Assembly: GCF_018987265.1 (NCBI RefSeq)
Contig: NZ_CP076854.1
Location: 1,984,001-2,048,000 of the forward strand
DNA: 64,000 nucleotides
Source: Rhizobium sp. WYJ-E13
Lineage (GTDB): Bacteria > Pseudomonadota > Alphaproteobacteria > Rhizobiales > Rhizobiaceae
Direction of reading: 5' to 3'
Shown: piece by piece, positions 18,739 through 27,707 of the stretch
Layout: the number at the start of each line of letters is the position of its first letter
How positions within the stretch are numbered: position 1 is the stretch's first letter
Program-made: the position numbers and the translations under genes
The notes under the pieces: generated by a model
What the model saw: the letters and a program-made list of their open reading frames with translations, nothing else
Told to the model about the DNA's origin: nothing
Database searches by the model: none

Positions 18739-19617
18739 TCATTTGCTGTTTTGGAGGATAGAGGCCGTCGCGGTTCTGCCCGCAACGAGTTGAACAGAAC
18801 TTGGTATATGATCAATCTCGATCCGCACCGGGATCCTTTGAGCCAGACGCACCCACGAAAATGTCGGCGCCACGCTTGCGAACGAGCCGGCGGAATCGCT
18901 TCGTTCCCGATCCTCGATTCCAGCCGCGATGCTTGCAACATGTCCGATGATCGGTAGCGTTTCGCCCATGATATCGATGCGCACCTCGTCATTGACATGG
19001 ATCCGGGGGAGCTTCGTCTCTTCGAAATATCCCGCGACGTACATGGCGTCGTTTTCAACAAGCACGCCGACTGCGTTTCCGACGGACACGTAGTTCCCGC
19101 TACGAAGAGAGAAGTTCGTGACCGTTCCAGATGCCGGCGCGCTCACCGTCGTCCGTTGAAGGTTCAGCTTCGCCAGATCCCGAGCGGCAATCGCCGATTG
19201 GTATGCAGCGTCCGCCTGATGCATCTGGGCTTCAGCATGCTGTCGATCTTTCAGGCTGGCTGCCTCTTTGGATGCGAGCAGTTGATACCGTTCGAAATCG
19301 ACCCTCGCCAGCTCGGCAGCAGCTTGAGTGCTTTGAACCTGGGCCTCCGCCTCACGCAGCGCAAGCTCGAAGCGGTCTCTTTCAATGCGAAACAGAGGCG
19401 CTCCCTTCTCCACGTGGGCGTTATCCGACACGAGGACCTCCGTCACCGGGCCCGAAACGTCTGGCGCCAGCCGGACGATGTCGGCCCGGACATGCGCATC
19501 CCGGGTCCACGGGGCTTCCATGTAGAAGGACCACAGGTGCCAGCCAAAAACCGCCGCGCAGGCGGCCATTGACAGGGTCAGGAGAACGCGACCCGAAAAG
19601 AACGCTATGTTTTTCAT
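18739..19617 (-). CDS. aaeA: HlyD-type membrane fusion protein of aromatic-acid efflux pump (AaeA-like)
   Basis: 292 residues. An N-terminal membrane anchor (about 9-29) is followed by EAPWTRDAHVRADIV, the AaeA/EmrA-type entry to the first lipoyl half (VAPDVSGPVTEV-like), a coiled coil (about 85-150), and the second lipoyl half with YVAGYFEETKLP. It bridges the inner-membrane FUSC pump and the periplasm for efflux of p-hydroxybenzoate-like weak acids. Its start overlaps the DUF1656 gene stop by 4 bp. The symbol is by family analogy. Confidence 0.85.
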   Translation of the reverse strand: MKNIAFFSGRVLLTLSMAACAAVFGWHLWSFYMEAPWTRDAHVRADIVRLAPDVSGPVTEVLVSDNAHVEKGAPLFRIERDRFELALREAEAQVQSTQAAAELARVDFERYQLLASKEAASLKDRQHAEAQMHQADAAYQSAIAARDLAKLNLQRTTVSAPASGTVTNFSLRSGNYVSVGNAVGVLVENDAMYVAGYFEETKLPRIHVNDEVRIDIMGETLPIIGHVASIAAGIEDRERSDSAGSFASVAPTFSWVRLAQRIPVRIEIDHIPSSVQLVAGRTATASILQNSK

Positions 19618-19823
19618 CTTGAAGTCCAGTTGCTGGCAACGGAAAACATGCCGACAAGGCTGATGTACAATGCCAGGTTAAAGAGGGGCCTGTGCCACAC
19701 CGCGCTATAAAATCCGACTTTGCCGAGAAGCCATGCAAGGGCGCGAAAAACACCGTAGGCCAACAAGGCGAATACCCCAAGCGAAGGCAGGAAGACGCCA
19801 TAAAGATCGAGTTGCCCGGTCAC
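19614..19823 (-). CDS. aaeX: DUF1656 small membrane protein (AaeX-like)
   Basis: 69 residues with two membrane helices (about 9-30 and 45-63). The motif DLYGVFLPSLGVFALLAY is typical of DUF1656/AaeX proteins encoded between aaeA and aaeB. It overlaps both neighbours by 4 bp. Exact role is unknown; presumably an accessory subunit of the efflux pump. Confidence 0.85.
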   Translation of the reverse strand: MTGQLDLYGVFLPSLGVFALLAYGVFRALAWLLGKVGFYSAVWHRPLFNLALYISLVGMFSVASNWTSR

Positions 19824-21853
19824 GCGGCTTTCCCCAAAGAAGGTGGCTTCGGAAACATCGGTGGATCAACCTCCGGAGCGAGGCAGATACGAAGGGCAAC
19901 GGCGTGCATCAGAAGCTCTTCTTCCGTATCAACAGGGTTCGAAACCGCCAGCGTCATGATCAGATCGTCCAATTCCCCGAGCGCGTCCGCAAGAGGTTTG
20001 TCCCGATCAGCGGGGGCAAGATCGTACAGGTGCGCCACTCTTGCGAGAACTGCGCTTGCTGATGGTTGCGTCACTTCGGAGAGGTCTACAAGCAGTTCTT
20101 GAACAGCGATAAGGTGAAGTCCCGTTCGCAGATCTCGAATGATGTCTCCATTCGAGATGTCCGAGGTCGGCGACAGTTTCGCTGCTCTCGAAGCAAAAAG
20201 ACCGGCAACATCGATGAGGCGATGGTGGGTGAGCTCTGCATCGGTGTGTCGACCGGCCGCGATCTTTGACACATGTCGCTGGGACACGGAAAACAGTCGT
20301 CTTGCATTGGTTTCAGCCCGGACAGATCGGAAGATGCCGGAGATCAGGATCGCCCATATCATCGCAAGGACGGTCGCGATTGCGGCGTTTCCGAAGGCCA
20401 AAAAGTCGTTGCTCTGATGGGACTGCAGCGTGAGAAGAAGCGGAAAGTTTATGCAAAGGCCCATGCCGACGATCGCGAGCGAAGGCACGGCCAGGCATAT
20501 GCCGGCGGGGATCAGAAATAGTCCGAGCGCGGCAACGAGTGGTGCAAAGCCGTCGATCATCGGCAGGATCGCAAAGCCATAGACGAACGCCGCGATGACA
20601 GAGCCGATCGTAACATCGGCAAGTTTTCTCATTGCGGGGACCGGATCGTCCATTGTCGCGAGCAAGCAGCAAAGGACGCCCGAGATTTGAGCGAATGTCA
20701 TTCCGTCGGTCCAGCCGCTTGCGATCCAGAATAGCATGGCCGTCACCAAGCAGATCGCGATTGTCAGTGCTGACAGCAAAGCCATTCCAAAGTCGCGGTG
20801 CTGCGCTGATATTCGATCCCGGTGGCGGAAGCGGCTGGCCACTCCCCCCACATTCTCCTTTTCAACGGCATCTCGAAGGTCGCGGCACGCATCGGCAAGG
20901 TGAAGAATATCGCTGAGATTGCGTGCGACATTGGCAAGTACCAGCTTTTCCCAGGACGGAGGCGCGGCCAAAGGGACAAGCGTATCGATCTCCCGCCTGA
21001 AGGCGTTGCGAGAGGCGTTTGACCTACAAGAAGCTGCCTGACTGATCGACGACAGAGCCTGTTGTGAAGTGGAGGTTTCAAGCCTTTCCAGTGAACGGCG
21101 GAGATCCGCAAGTTCGCTCAATAGTGGGAGGAAAGCCACCATCCGATGCTGCAGCGACCGAACCAGGAATGCAGCACGGCGATATCGCGACCCGTCATAT
21201 TGAAGATGCACCGCAAGCGACCGCAGATCGGCCGCCTCTGCGGCCAAAGCAAGTCGTTCTGCCCTGCTTCGGGTTTTATCGGCTTTGCCTGTTGCTGTTG
21301 TGGTCAAAAGGTCTTGCGTTCGCGCTATCCAACCATCGATGCGGTCGAGAAGCACCGCACCCACATGGACCGGAAGAACAATATGACTGACGATCGAGGC
21401 GCAGATAATCGCCAACCCGATCTCCTCGACGCGAGAGACGGCAGTGTCAAACGCAGTTGCCGGAGCGGTGACCAGCGGCAGCCCCGCCAGAAGCACAGTA
21501 TAACCCGCCAGTAGAGGAACGTAGCTGCGCGGCGTGCGATCTAAAAGGCTGATGAACGTGCATCCAGACACCCACAAGATGATCGCGCCCGACAGGAGGA
21601 TCGGTTCGTTCACCAGATTAGGGACCATGATGATCGTGGCCGCGCCGCCAATGAGCGTTCCCAGCAGCCGATAGATCGATTTTGACACGACCGCGCCGGA
21701 AAGCGGATTAGCAACAATGTAGACCGTGGCCACCGCCCAGGACGGTCGCGGCAGATCAAAACGGATCGCGATAAAATAGGCGAGCATCGCCGCGATGAAC
21801 GTCTTTACCGAAAAGATCACACTGCTCGTGGTGACCACCGGTCGCGCGTTCAC
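19820..21853 (-). CDS. aaeB: FUSC-family aromatic-acid exporter (AaeB-like)
   Basis: 677 residues. There are two membrane blocks, near residues 14-165 and 355-505, separated by cytoplasmic helical domains. The N-terminal block includes RPSWAVATVYIVANPLSGAV, the FUSC signature region. It is the inner-membrane transporter of the AaeXAB-like pump, and it overlaps the DUF1656 gene and the upstream small gene by 4 bp each, so all four genes are translationally coupled. Confidence 0.88.
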   Translation of the reverse strand: MNARPVVTTSSVIFSVKTFIAAMLAYFIAIRFDLPRPSWAVATVYIVANPLSGAVVSKSIYRLLGTLIGGAATIIMVPNLVNEPILLSGAIILWVSGCTFISLLDRTPRSYVPLLAGYTVLLAGLPLVTAPATAFDTAVSRVEEIGLAIICASIVSHIVLPVHVGAVLLDRIDGWIARTQDLLTTTATGKADKTRSRAERLALAAEAADLRSLAVHLQYDGSRYRRAAFLVRSLQHRMVAFLPLLSELADLRRSLERLETSTSQQALSSISQAASCRSNASRNAFRREIDTLVPLAAPPSWEKLVLANVARNLSDILHLADACRDLRDAVEKENVGGVASRFRHRDRISAQHRDFGMALLSALTIAICLVTAMLFWIASGWTDGMTFAQISGVLCCLLATMDDPVPAMRKLADVTIGSVIAAFVYGFAILPMIDGFAPLVAALGLFLIPAGICLAVPSLAIVGMGLCINFPLLLTLQSHQSNDFLAFGNAAIATVLAMIWAILISGIFRSVRAETNARRLFSVSQRHVSKIAAGRHTDAELTHHRLIDVAGLFASRAAKLSPTSDISNGDIIRDLRTGLHLIAVQELLVDLSEVTQPSASAVLARVAHLYDLAPADRDKPLADALGELDDLIMTLAVSNPVDTEEELLMHAVALRICLAPEVDPPMFPKPPSLGKAA

Positions 21854-22215
21854 CGCTCATCTCCAGCTTGGGAACCACATTGCTCGAGGGCCTGCTCGCC
21901 GACTTTGCTCGCAAGACCATAGAGTGCCGGTGATACATAGCAGAACAACGGAACAGCGGTGCAGGCATGCAGATAAGCCTCCGCCGCCTTCTCACATTCA
22001 GCTGGAGACATGGAAGGCGTACTGGAGGCAAGGATGGCGCGAACTTTTGAAAGGAGCTTCTTTGCGATGCGTCTCGTTACGGAGGGGCGCGGAAGCCAGT
22101 TGTCGATGGGCGGGAAAAGCAGGATGCATGTCCTGCCGCAGAACTTTTGTGGCTCTCGAAGTTCCGTTTGAACCACGTCAGACACCCAGTGAGGGGCGTG
22201 CTCATCAGCTGCCAT
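21850..22215 (-). CDS. Hypothetical protein, first gene of the efflux operon
   Basis: 121 residues from ATG 22215, which has GGAGAG five bases upstream. The stop overlaps the FUSC gene start (ATGA). The protein has basic helical stretches (SVTRRIAKKLLSKVRAIL) and a more hydrophobic C-terminal region with several cysteines. No recognised domain. Position and coupling argue for a role with the pump. Confidence 0.6.
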   Translation of the reverse strand: MAADEHAPHWVSDVVQTELREPQKFCGRTCILLFPPIDNWLPRPSVTRRIAKKLLSKVRAILASSTPSMSPAECEKAAEAYLHACTAVPLFCYVSPALYGLASKVGEQALEQCGSQAGDER

Positions 22216-22286
22216 GATCACTCTCCGAATTTATTTTGCTAAAGACTATCGACAAATTGTGCTGAGAAATTTAGATATTCCCTCAG

Positions 22287-23093
22287 ATGATCACTAAATT
22301 CCCCCTTCCACGGGTGTCGCTCCCTGGCGCCCTCCTTGATCAAGATCTCGAAGAGCACGCATCGCGAGTGCATGCCATCCGGATCGACGTGTCGCAAAAC
22401 GAGCGGGAAGCTCCAGAACATAGCCACCGCAAGGGGCAACTCGTCATGCCGCTGCGGGGCGGAGTGACATGTCGCGTTCCCCGCGGAATGTGGATGGTTC
22501 CCCCTCATTGCGGCGTCTGGGTTCCTGCCGGTATGCCGCACAGCAATGTAGCGACAGCCAACGCGCGCTTGTTCTACTTATTCATCGAGCCAACTGCGGT
22601 CGAGATGCCGAACCGCTGCTGCACCCTTGCGCTTTCGCCCCTCGTCAGGGAGCTCATCATCGAATTGGCTGACCGGTCCGAGGTCGCAGAGGTCGATGGT
22701 GAACTCATCACGACCCTGCTTCTGTCGGCTCTATCGAAGATGCCAGTCGAGCACTTGCATCTGCCGCTGACAGGGGAGCCGAGGCTGGAGCGCATTGCGA
22801 CCGCGCTTGTCAAGGATCCCTCCGACCGAAGCACGGTAGCGCAATGGGCAAAGCGAATGGCCTTGAGCGAGAACTCACTCGCTCGCCTTGTTCAACAAGA
22901 GACGGGCCTGACCTTCGGCCGTTGGCGACAACAACTACAGCTGATTATTGCAATCCGCAGCCTCGCAGCAGGTGCACCAGTGCAGCAGGTGTCGGGCGAT
23001 CTTGGCTACGAATCGGTGTCTGCGTTCATCACGATGTTCAAGAAAGCGCTCGGCGTGTCTCCCGCCAAATACCTTAAAGATTTCGATCGATAG
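22287..23093 (+). CDS. AraC-family transcriptional regulator
   Basis: 268 residues. N-terminal cupin-like sensor (HSHRKGQLVMPLRGGVTCRV ... GVWVPAGMPH) and C-terminal double HTH (LSENSLARLVQQETGLTF; QVSGDLGYESVSAFITMFKK; GVSPAKYLK). Transcribed divergently from the efflux operon with only 71 bp between starts, so it very likely controls that operon in response to an aromatic or organic acid. Confidence 0.9.
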   Translation: MITKFPLPRVSLPGALLDQDLEEHASRVHAIRIDVSQNEREAPEHSHRKGQLVMPLRGGVTCRVPRGMWMVPPHCGVWVPAGMPHSNVATANARLFYLFIEPTAVEMPNRCCTLALSPLVRELIIELADRSEVAEVDGELITTLLLSALSKMPVEHLHLPLTGEPRLERIATALVKDPSDRSTVAQWAKRMALSENSLARLVQQETGLTFGRWRQQLQLIIAIRSLAAGAPVQQVSGDLGYESVSAFITMFKKALGVSPAKYLKDFDR

Positions 23094-23099
23094 GATTCA

Positions 23100-23292
23100 G
23101 TGTTGATTTGCGCTGAGAGCTGACCCGGGATTGCGGGAAAATATCACTGAGAATCGACCCATGTTTCAATCCCGTATGGTCCGGGAGATACACCGCAGCA
23201 CGGGCCTATCCAATACCATCCGCAGATATCTGCGTGCCGGCGGCGTTGCCGTCACGCCTCGCCGGCATCTGCTAGTTCGGTCCTGTCGATAG
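23100..23292 (+). pseudogene. IS21-family left end and IstA N-terminal relic
   Basis: A 43-codon frame from ATG 23161 reads MVREIHRSTGLSNTIRRYLR, the N-terminal HTH of IS21 IstA transposases with one residue lost. Upstream, CTGAGAGCTGACCC (23113) and a related CTGAGAATCGACCC (23147) look like the repeated terminal boxes of IS21 elements. The rest of the element is missing. Confidence 0.5.
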
Positions 23293-23350
23293 GAGACGGT
23301 GGAACTGCGTAAGCACTCGGGATCGCCCTCCGAGATCGGATTTTCATCTG

Positions 23351-23998
23351 CTAGTCGACGGCAATCTGGTCGTTGAGATTGCGGATGCCCGGTGCCGACC
23401 ACGCGGCATGTTCAGCAGCACGCCGCGTAGACCAGCTGTGGACTTTGCCCTTGAGCGTCACGCTGCTTCCCGCAACCTCCACCTGGATGGCTTGAGATTG
23501 AAGTTCTGCATCACGCTTGAAGGCATCTTCGATACGCTTCTTGACGTCGCCAGCACTCAGCCGTGGGGTTATCTCGATCAAATTGGAAACGCCGACGACC
23601 CCGGCGAGGTCGCGAACGGCATCATAGGCTGCGGTCTTCTGGTATTGCCACTCGACCTCGCCGGTTAACGTAAGCCATCCATTCTCGACCTTGACCTGGA
23701 CCGCTTGCCTTGGAATGGAAACCTTCCAATCGATCGTATTGACGGCACGGCAAGCGATGTCCTCATCTTCGGTTTCGTACGTCCCGGCAATGCGCACGCC
23801 AATCTCCTCAGCAATCGCGCGCACCCCTTTCACCCGCTTCACGACCCCTTCTGCGGTTTCCTTCTCAAGATAGGAACTCACGTGGCCGGTCAGTGTCACG
23901 ACGCCATTATCGACGGCGACGCCAATATTGGCAGCGTCAATACTCGGTTCGAACTCCAGTTCATCGAGGATGTTCTGTCTCAGTGTCAGATCGTCCAT
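23351..23998 (-). CDS. BON-domain protein with three BON repeats (OsmY-like)
   Basis: 215 residues organised as three BON domains (about 3-70, 75-145, 150-215), each with a VxxGxVxL-type strand: GVVTLTGHVSSY, GWLTLTGEVEWQ, SSVTLKGKVHSW. No signal peptide, so probably cytoplasmic, unlike periplasmic OsmY. BON domains are thought to bind phospholipid or act as scaffolds under osmotic and envelope stress. It is the last gene of a minus-strand run with a FixK/FNR box at 24230-24243, 232 bp upstream. Confidence 0.9.
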   Translation of the reverse strand: MDDLTLRQNILDELEFEPSIDAANIGVAVDNGVVTLTGHVSSYLEKETAEGVVKRVKGVRAIAEEIGVRIAGTYETEDEDIACRAVNTIDWKVSIPRQAVQVKVENGWLTLTGEVEWQYQKTAAYDAVRDLAGVVGVSNLIEITPRLSAGDVKKRIEDAFKRDAELQSQAIQVEVAGSSVTLKGKVHSWSTRRAAEHAAWSAPGIRNLNDQIAVD

Positions 23999-24229
23999 GA
24001 CTTGCTCCTTTCATGTGGGGACGCGAGAAAGCAAAGGTGAAGATCACGTGGTGACATGTGAGATGCATTCGGGCGGTTTGCCGGTGTCGCACGCAGCCGC
24101 GCTCTGCTGGAGCACCCTCCGGCAGCGACTTAAGGCAGCACGCGAACGATGAACCTCACCACGCCCGATCATGGTTCAGGTAGGCGCAACCATGATAGAA
24201 ATTAATATCAGAAAGCTGCTTCGGGACCT

Positions 24230-24243
24230 TTGATCTGCATCAA
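24230..24243. promoter_or_regulatory. FNR/FixK-type box
   Basis: TTGAT-CTGC-ATCAA, a perfect TTGA-N6-TCAA palindrome matching the FNR/FixK consensus. It lies between the PNPOx-like gene stop and the BON gene and faces the BON gene (about 230 bp to its ATG). Confidence 0.6.
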
Positions 24244-24283
24244 AGGGGCGTGTAATGCAGCGGTACCGTCTGAGCCCGCGATG

Positions 24284-24736
24284 TCATTCGATCTCCTTGC
24301 TATGCCTACCGGAGATTTCTTCGATCCAAATCCCGAAGAAGACGTGCTTGTACGGGCGATCATTTCCGTAGCCCTCGGGCTTGATGGCCCCCGGCTCCCA
24401 CCACTCGCTCTTCCTCTGCAGCAGGCTCCAGGCGTGATGCATCTCACCGGCGAAGCCATCCTCGTCGCGAAATTCTTCAAACCGCCCGCAAGCAAGGACG
24501 GTGTACCAGTCTCTGGATCCCTTCTTTTCCTGCACGAGAAGACAAACTTGCGGATTGGCACGCATGATTTCGATCTTCTTGCCCTCCAACGAAAACGCAT
24601 AAATCTTTCGTTCGTCATAGGCGATTTGAATAGGCACCGCGTAGGGCCTGTCATGGTAGCTGCATGCCAGCACCCCGGTTCTTGCGTGTTGAAGCACGTT
24701 AAAGCAGTCCTCTGCGTTCAGTTCCTCAATGGTCAT
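24284..24736 (-). CDS. PNPOx-like flavin-binding protein (pyridoxamine 5'-phosphate oxidase family)
   Basis: 150 residues from ATG 24736, which has GGAGG eight bases upstream. The split-barrel fold is indicated by GVLACSYHDRPYAVPIQIAYDERKIYAF and a later KHVFFGIWIEEISGR. Small proteins of this type bind FMN or F420-like cofactors and include nitroreductase-like NimA proteins. An in-frame longer reading starts at 24835 but has no ribosome-binding site. Function beyond flavin binding is unknown. Confidence 0.8.
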   Translation of the reverse strand: MTIEELNAEDCFNVLQHARTGVLACSYHDRPYAVPIQIAYDERKIYAFSLEGKKIEIMRANPQVCLLVQEKKGSRDWYTVLACGRFEEFRDEDGFAGEMHHAWSLLQRKSEWWEPGAIKPEGYGNDRPYKHVFFGIWIEEISGRHSKEIE

Positions 24737-24944
24737 GGCGATTGCCTCCGACAAAAACGCAATGGCGCGGCGTTCTCGCGATCTCTTAACCAACGCAGTG
24801 CAACACTTGAGCGGCGGCAGGCAGTAACCTGACACCTCCAGGACCGCCTTCCATCAGCAACAACTGCACCAAATGTTCATTGATGCCCTTTGTTTGGGAG
24901 CGATCGGACGATCTGCTCCGCCGAGGTGTGACGCATAACAGGCA

Positions 24945-25592
24945 TCATGGCGTGGCCGGGACCGACCGGATCAATGCGATGACGTCATCGTCGCTCAGCT
25001 GCCGAAAGTCCCGATAATGGGCACCTATTGCCTCAAAGAAGGCGGGGGTGGACAGGCAGACAGTCTCATCGGCTGCCTGGTTCAATTGCTCGAGCGCTTC
25101 AAGAGGCGCGACAGGCACAGCCACGACGATCTTACTCGGTTTGCGTTGCCTCAACGCACGAATGGCCGCCATCATTGTCGCACCTGTGGCAATGCCATCA
25201 TCGACGATCACGACGATGCGCCCGAAGACTTCCTGATGAGGGCTGACGCCAAGATACCGGTGCCGACGACGTTCAATCTCCTCCCATTCGCGGCGCTGCA
25301 CGTCCTCGAACGAGGATTCGGGCACACCTGCGAGGCGGAGAACGTGCTCGTTGCGGACGACGATTGGCTCCAATCCGTCGACGATCGCTCCCATCGCGAG
25401 CTCCGGATGCATGGGGACGCCGATTTTTCGTACCAGAAGCAGGTCAAGCGGAGCATCCAGATATCTTGCTATCTCGGCTGCTACCTGCACGCCTCCACGT
25501 GGAAGCGCGAGCACGACGACATGATCATTCTTGTATCTTTCAAGAGCTTGAGCGAGCTTCCTGCCCGCGTCGGTTCGGTCATCGAACAACAT
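24945..25592 (-). CDS. Phosphoribosyltransferase-family protein
   Basis: 215 residues from ATG 25592 (GAAAGGAG upstream). The PRPP-binding loop IVVIVDDGIATGATMMAAI is intact, preceded by VLALPRGGVQVAAEIA. This family of stand-alone type I PRTases (sometimes annotated as predicted phosphoribosyltransferase) is often found with stress-response genes in Rhizobiales and actinobacteria. No partner hydrolase domain is fused here. Base acceptor unknown. Confidence 0.88.
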   Translation of the reverse strand: MLFDDRTDAGRKLAQALERYKNDHVVVLALPRGGVQVAAEIARYLDAPLDLLLVRKIGVPMHPELAMGAIVDGLEPIVVRNEHVLRLAGVPESSFEDVQRREWEEIERRRHRYLGVSPHQEVFGRIVVIVDDGIATGATMMAAIRALRQRKPSKIVVAVPVAPLEALEQLNQAADETVCLSTPAFFEAIGAHYRDFRQLSDDDVIALIRSVPATP

Positions 25593-25707
25593 CGGCGGCT
25601 CCTTTCTAGCGCCGGTCGCATCCGCCGCCATCCCTGCTGTCGCCTGCAGGGCGGAGATGCCGGTGTTGGAAATCTGCACAGGACAACACGATGACGACTT
25701 TGTTGCA

Positions 25708-25721
25708 TTGATCTCCGTCAA
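25708..25721. promoter_or_regulatory. FNR/FixK-type box
   Basis: TTGAT-CTCC-GTCAA (TTGA-N6-TCAA). Located in the divergent region between the phosphoribosyltransferase gene (about 115 bp to its ATG on the minus strand) and the CBS gene. Confidence 0.55.
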
Positions 25722-25800
25722 GTTTGCAGAACGGAAAGAGACCGTACCTGTGTGGTCGACCTGGTTTAACGTTGCGGAAGCGAGGGGCAAATCCGTGTGT

Positions 25801-25828
25801 AACTGCATTGACCCTGGTCAATGCAGTT
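25801..25828. promoter_or_regulatory. FixK/FNR box within a 28-bp perfect palindrome
   Basis: The core TTGAC-CCTG-GTCAA occupies 25808-25821. The symmetry extends to 13-bp arms (AACTGCATTGACC and its exact complement) around a 2-base centre. The centre is about 74 bp from the CBS gene ATG, which would place a class II activator site near -41.5 with a 30-40 base leader. Confidence 0.65.
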
Positions 25829-25888
25829 GCTGACCCGTTCCTGGAAACTTCGACAGGTACGTTCTGTTTTGGACCAGGAGGACATATC

Positions 25889-26308
25889 ATGCATGTATCA
25901 GAAGCGATGCATAAGCAGGTTCAATCAGTTTCGCCGACCACGCGTATCAATGAGGTCGCCAAACTGATGAAAAAGCAGGATATCGGAGCCGTTCCCGTCA
26001 CCGAGAACGGGCGCATGATCGGGATGATTACTGACCGCGATCTCACCATACGCGTCCTTGCCGATGGTCACGATGCTTCCGGGATTACGGCACGGGAGGT
26101 CATGTCGCCGGGCGCCACATTCTGCCATACGTCGGACCGCATTGAGGAAGCAGTACGCATGATGGAAAAGCATAAGATCCGGCGCCTGCCTGTCATGAAT
26201 GCAGAAGACGAGATCGTTGGTATGCTTGCCATCGGCGACATTACGCACTGCGGCAGTCGGCCGCTTGCTGAAGAATTGCTGAGAGCGGTCAGCGGTCATC
26301 ACGCCTGA
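25889..26308 (+). CDS. CBS-domain pair protein
   Basis: 139 residues from ATG 25889 (AGGAGGAC five bases upstream). Two CBS motifs fill the protein (about 2-60 and 68-128): IGAVPVTENGRMIGMITDRDL and IRRLPVMNAEDEIVGMLAIGD. Stand-alone CBS pairs sense adenine nucleotides or NAD(H) and regulate partner proteins. It is the only plus-strand member between the two FixK boxes and ends in a strong hairpin terminator. Confidence 0.9.
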   Translation: MHVSEAMHKQVQSVSPTTRINEVAKLMKKQDIGAVPVTENGRMIGMITDRDLTIRVLADGHDASGITAREVMSPGATFCHTSDRIEEAVRMMEKHKIRRLPVMNAEDEIVGMLAIGDITHCGSRPLAEELLRAVSGHHA

Positions 26309-26323
26309 TAAGCCCTGCATTTC

Positions 26324-26353
26324 CTCCCGCCATGCCTGCATGGCGGGAGTTTC
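26324..26353 (+). terminator. Rho-independent terminator after the CBS gene
   Basis: Perfect 11-bp stem (CTCCCGCCATG paired with CATGGCGGGAG) around a 4-base loop, followed by GTTTC. Sixteen bases after the CBS gene stop. The T-tract is short, so efficiency is uncertain. Confidence 0.6.
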
Positions 26354-26503
26354 AGCTCACACGAAAAAGTCAATCGATCGAAGAACATCCTCCCACTTAG
26401 AGCAGATCCTGTTCAATCCTGATCATATCCTGCAGCTCTGAAGTCGTTGGCGCATTCTGGTTCGCCTGAGCCTTGAAACGATCAACGCCGCTAATTGAGC
26501 CGA

Positions 26504-26818
26504 CTATTCGGTAATCAATGACGGAAGCTGTTGAAGCAATTTCTCAAACTCGGGCCATTCGGTCGCGGGCCAGATCTCCGTTGTGGCATGGCCGAACGTC
26601 CGGACGAGTGTTGCCACCTTCGTCGCAGACAGCATATCGGGCGCGGAAAAAATATCGACATAGTCTGCCGGACCAAGCACTACAAAACTTGAAATCCAGC
26701 GCACCTCGGGACAATCACGTCGTATATATTGAGCGAGTTCATGGCTCAGGGTCTTCATGGCGCGGGGGTTTCTCAGAGCCTCATGGCTCAAGCGGGTGAG
26801 CATGATGAATGTCGACAT
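26504..26818 (-). CDS. GYD-domain-like small protein
   Basis: 104 residues from ATG 26818, preceded by AGGAGGTACAAG. The sequence MSTFIMLTRLSHEALRNPRAM and the GPADYVDIFSAPDMLSATKV segment are characteristic of GYD (ferredoxin-like dimeric) proteins. Function unknown. A FixK/FNR box lies 54 bp upstream of the ATG. Confidence 0.8.
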   Translation of the reverse strand: MSTFIMLTRLSHEALRNPRAMKTLSHELAQYIRRDCPEVRWISSFVVLGPADYVDIFSAPDMLSATKVATLVRTFGHATTEIWPATEWPEFEKLLQQLPSLITE

Positions 26819-26871
26819 CTTGTACCTCCTTGATGAGGAGATCAGCGTGGATCCTAGCTGCGCTGAGGACA

Positions 26872-26885
26872 TTGATGGGCGTCAA
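26872..26885. promoter_or_regulatory. FNR/FixK-type box
   Basis: TTGAT-GGGC-GTCAA, 54-67 bp upstream of the GYD gene ATG at 26818, a spacing suited to activation. Confidence 0.6.
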
Positions 26886-27088
26886 TTGGAAACTGAAATG
26901 CCGCACAAACTTGGCTTTGCGGGCGCGTTCTCGAGCGTTGCGGATATCCGCCGCGGTCAGCGGCGGCCGCTGTAAAAACACATCATGTTGATCCTTGCGT
27001 TATTCCCAATGCGAAGGCCACTGCGCCACTATCCTCCGACTTTGCTTGGCCCACGACCCCACCTTATTTCCGCTCGCAGGCGTCCCGT

Positions 27089-27102
27089 TTGACGCAACGC
27101 AA
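27089..27102. promoter_or_regulatory. Weak FNR/FixK-like site
   Basis: TTGACGCAACGCAA matches TTGA-N6-TCAA at 7 of 8 defined positions and lies 62-75 bp upstream of the DUF3775 gene start. Listed because the neighbouring genes have perfect boxes at similar spacing. Confidence 0.25.
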
Positions 27103-27163
27103 AGCGTGACATGTAATCGGGATCAAGATGCTTGAAATCCTCACGCGCGAAAGGAGGCTGTCG

Positions 27164-27586
27164 ATGACTGGTGTAGGCGAAGAATGGAAGCCGGGCATTT
27201 CGCCCGAGAAAGTGCGCTACGTCATCCTCAAGGCAAGAGAGTTCGATGCCAAAGACGTCATGACCGAGCCGGATCCGGGCTCCAATCCGACGGATGACAA
27301 TATGATCGAAATCCTTGAAGACCACCCCGACGACTCGGTGGAGCAGGAATTGCGCAGCGTGATCTGGGCGCTTAACGAGGACGAACAGATCGACCTTGTG
27401 GCACTTTCCTGGCTTGGGCGTGGCGATGGGGATGCCGCGGACTGGGACGACCTTCGCCAGCAGGCCGCCGACGCGCACAACGGACGCACTGCCTCCTATC
27501 TGCTGGGCATGCCGCTGCTGTCGGATTACCTTGAAGAGGCGCTTGACCAGTTCGGCGAGACAGAAGCCACCTTAATGGAAGGTTGA
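27164..27586 (+). CDS. DUF3775-family protein
   Basis: 140 residues from ATG 27164 with AAAGGAGG six bases upstream; a longer in-frame start at 27128 lacks such a site. The acidic sequence ISPEKVRYVILKAREFDAKD and the DEQIDLVALSWLGRGDGD segment match DUF3775, a family common in Rhizobiales and of unknown function. Strongly acidic composition suggests a soluble binding or adaptor protein. Confidence 0.82.
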   Translation: MTGVGEEWKPGISPEKVRYVILKAREFDAKDVMTEPDPGSNPTDDNMIEILEDHPDDSVEQELRSVIWALNEDEQIDLVALSWLGRGDGDAADWDDLRQQAADAHNGRTASYLLGMPLLSDYLEEALDQFGETEATLMEG

Positions 27587-27707
27587 CAAGGCGATGTCGG
27601 ACCGCCCCTTCCAGTTCGACCAATTCATCGAGGTGCGATTGTCGAAGCCATCGGACATCCGCCATGAAGCAAAGTCGGCTCTTGATCGGCAACTAAACCT
27701 CCGGCGA

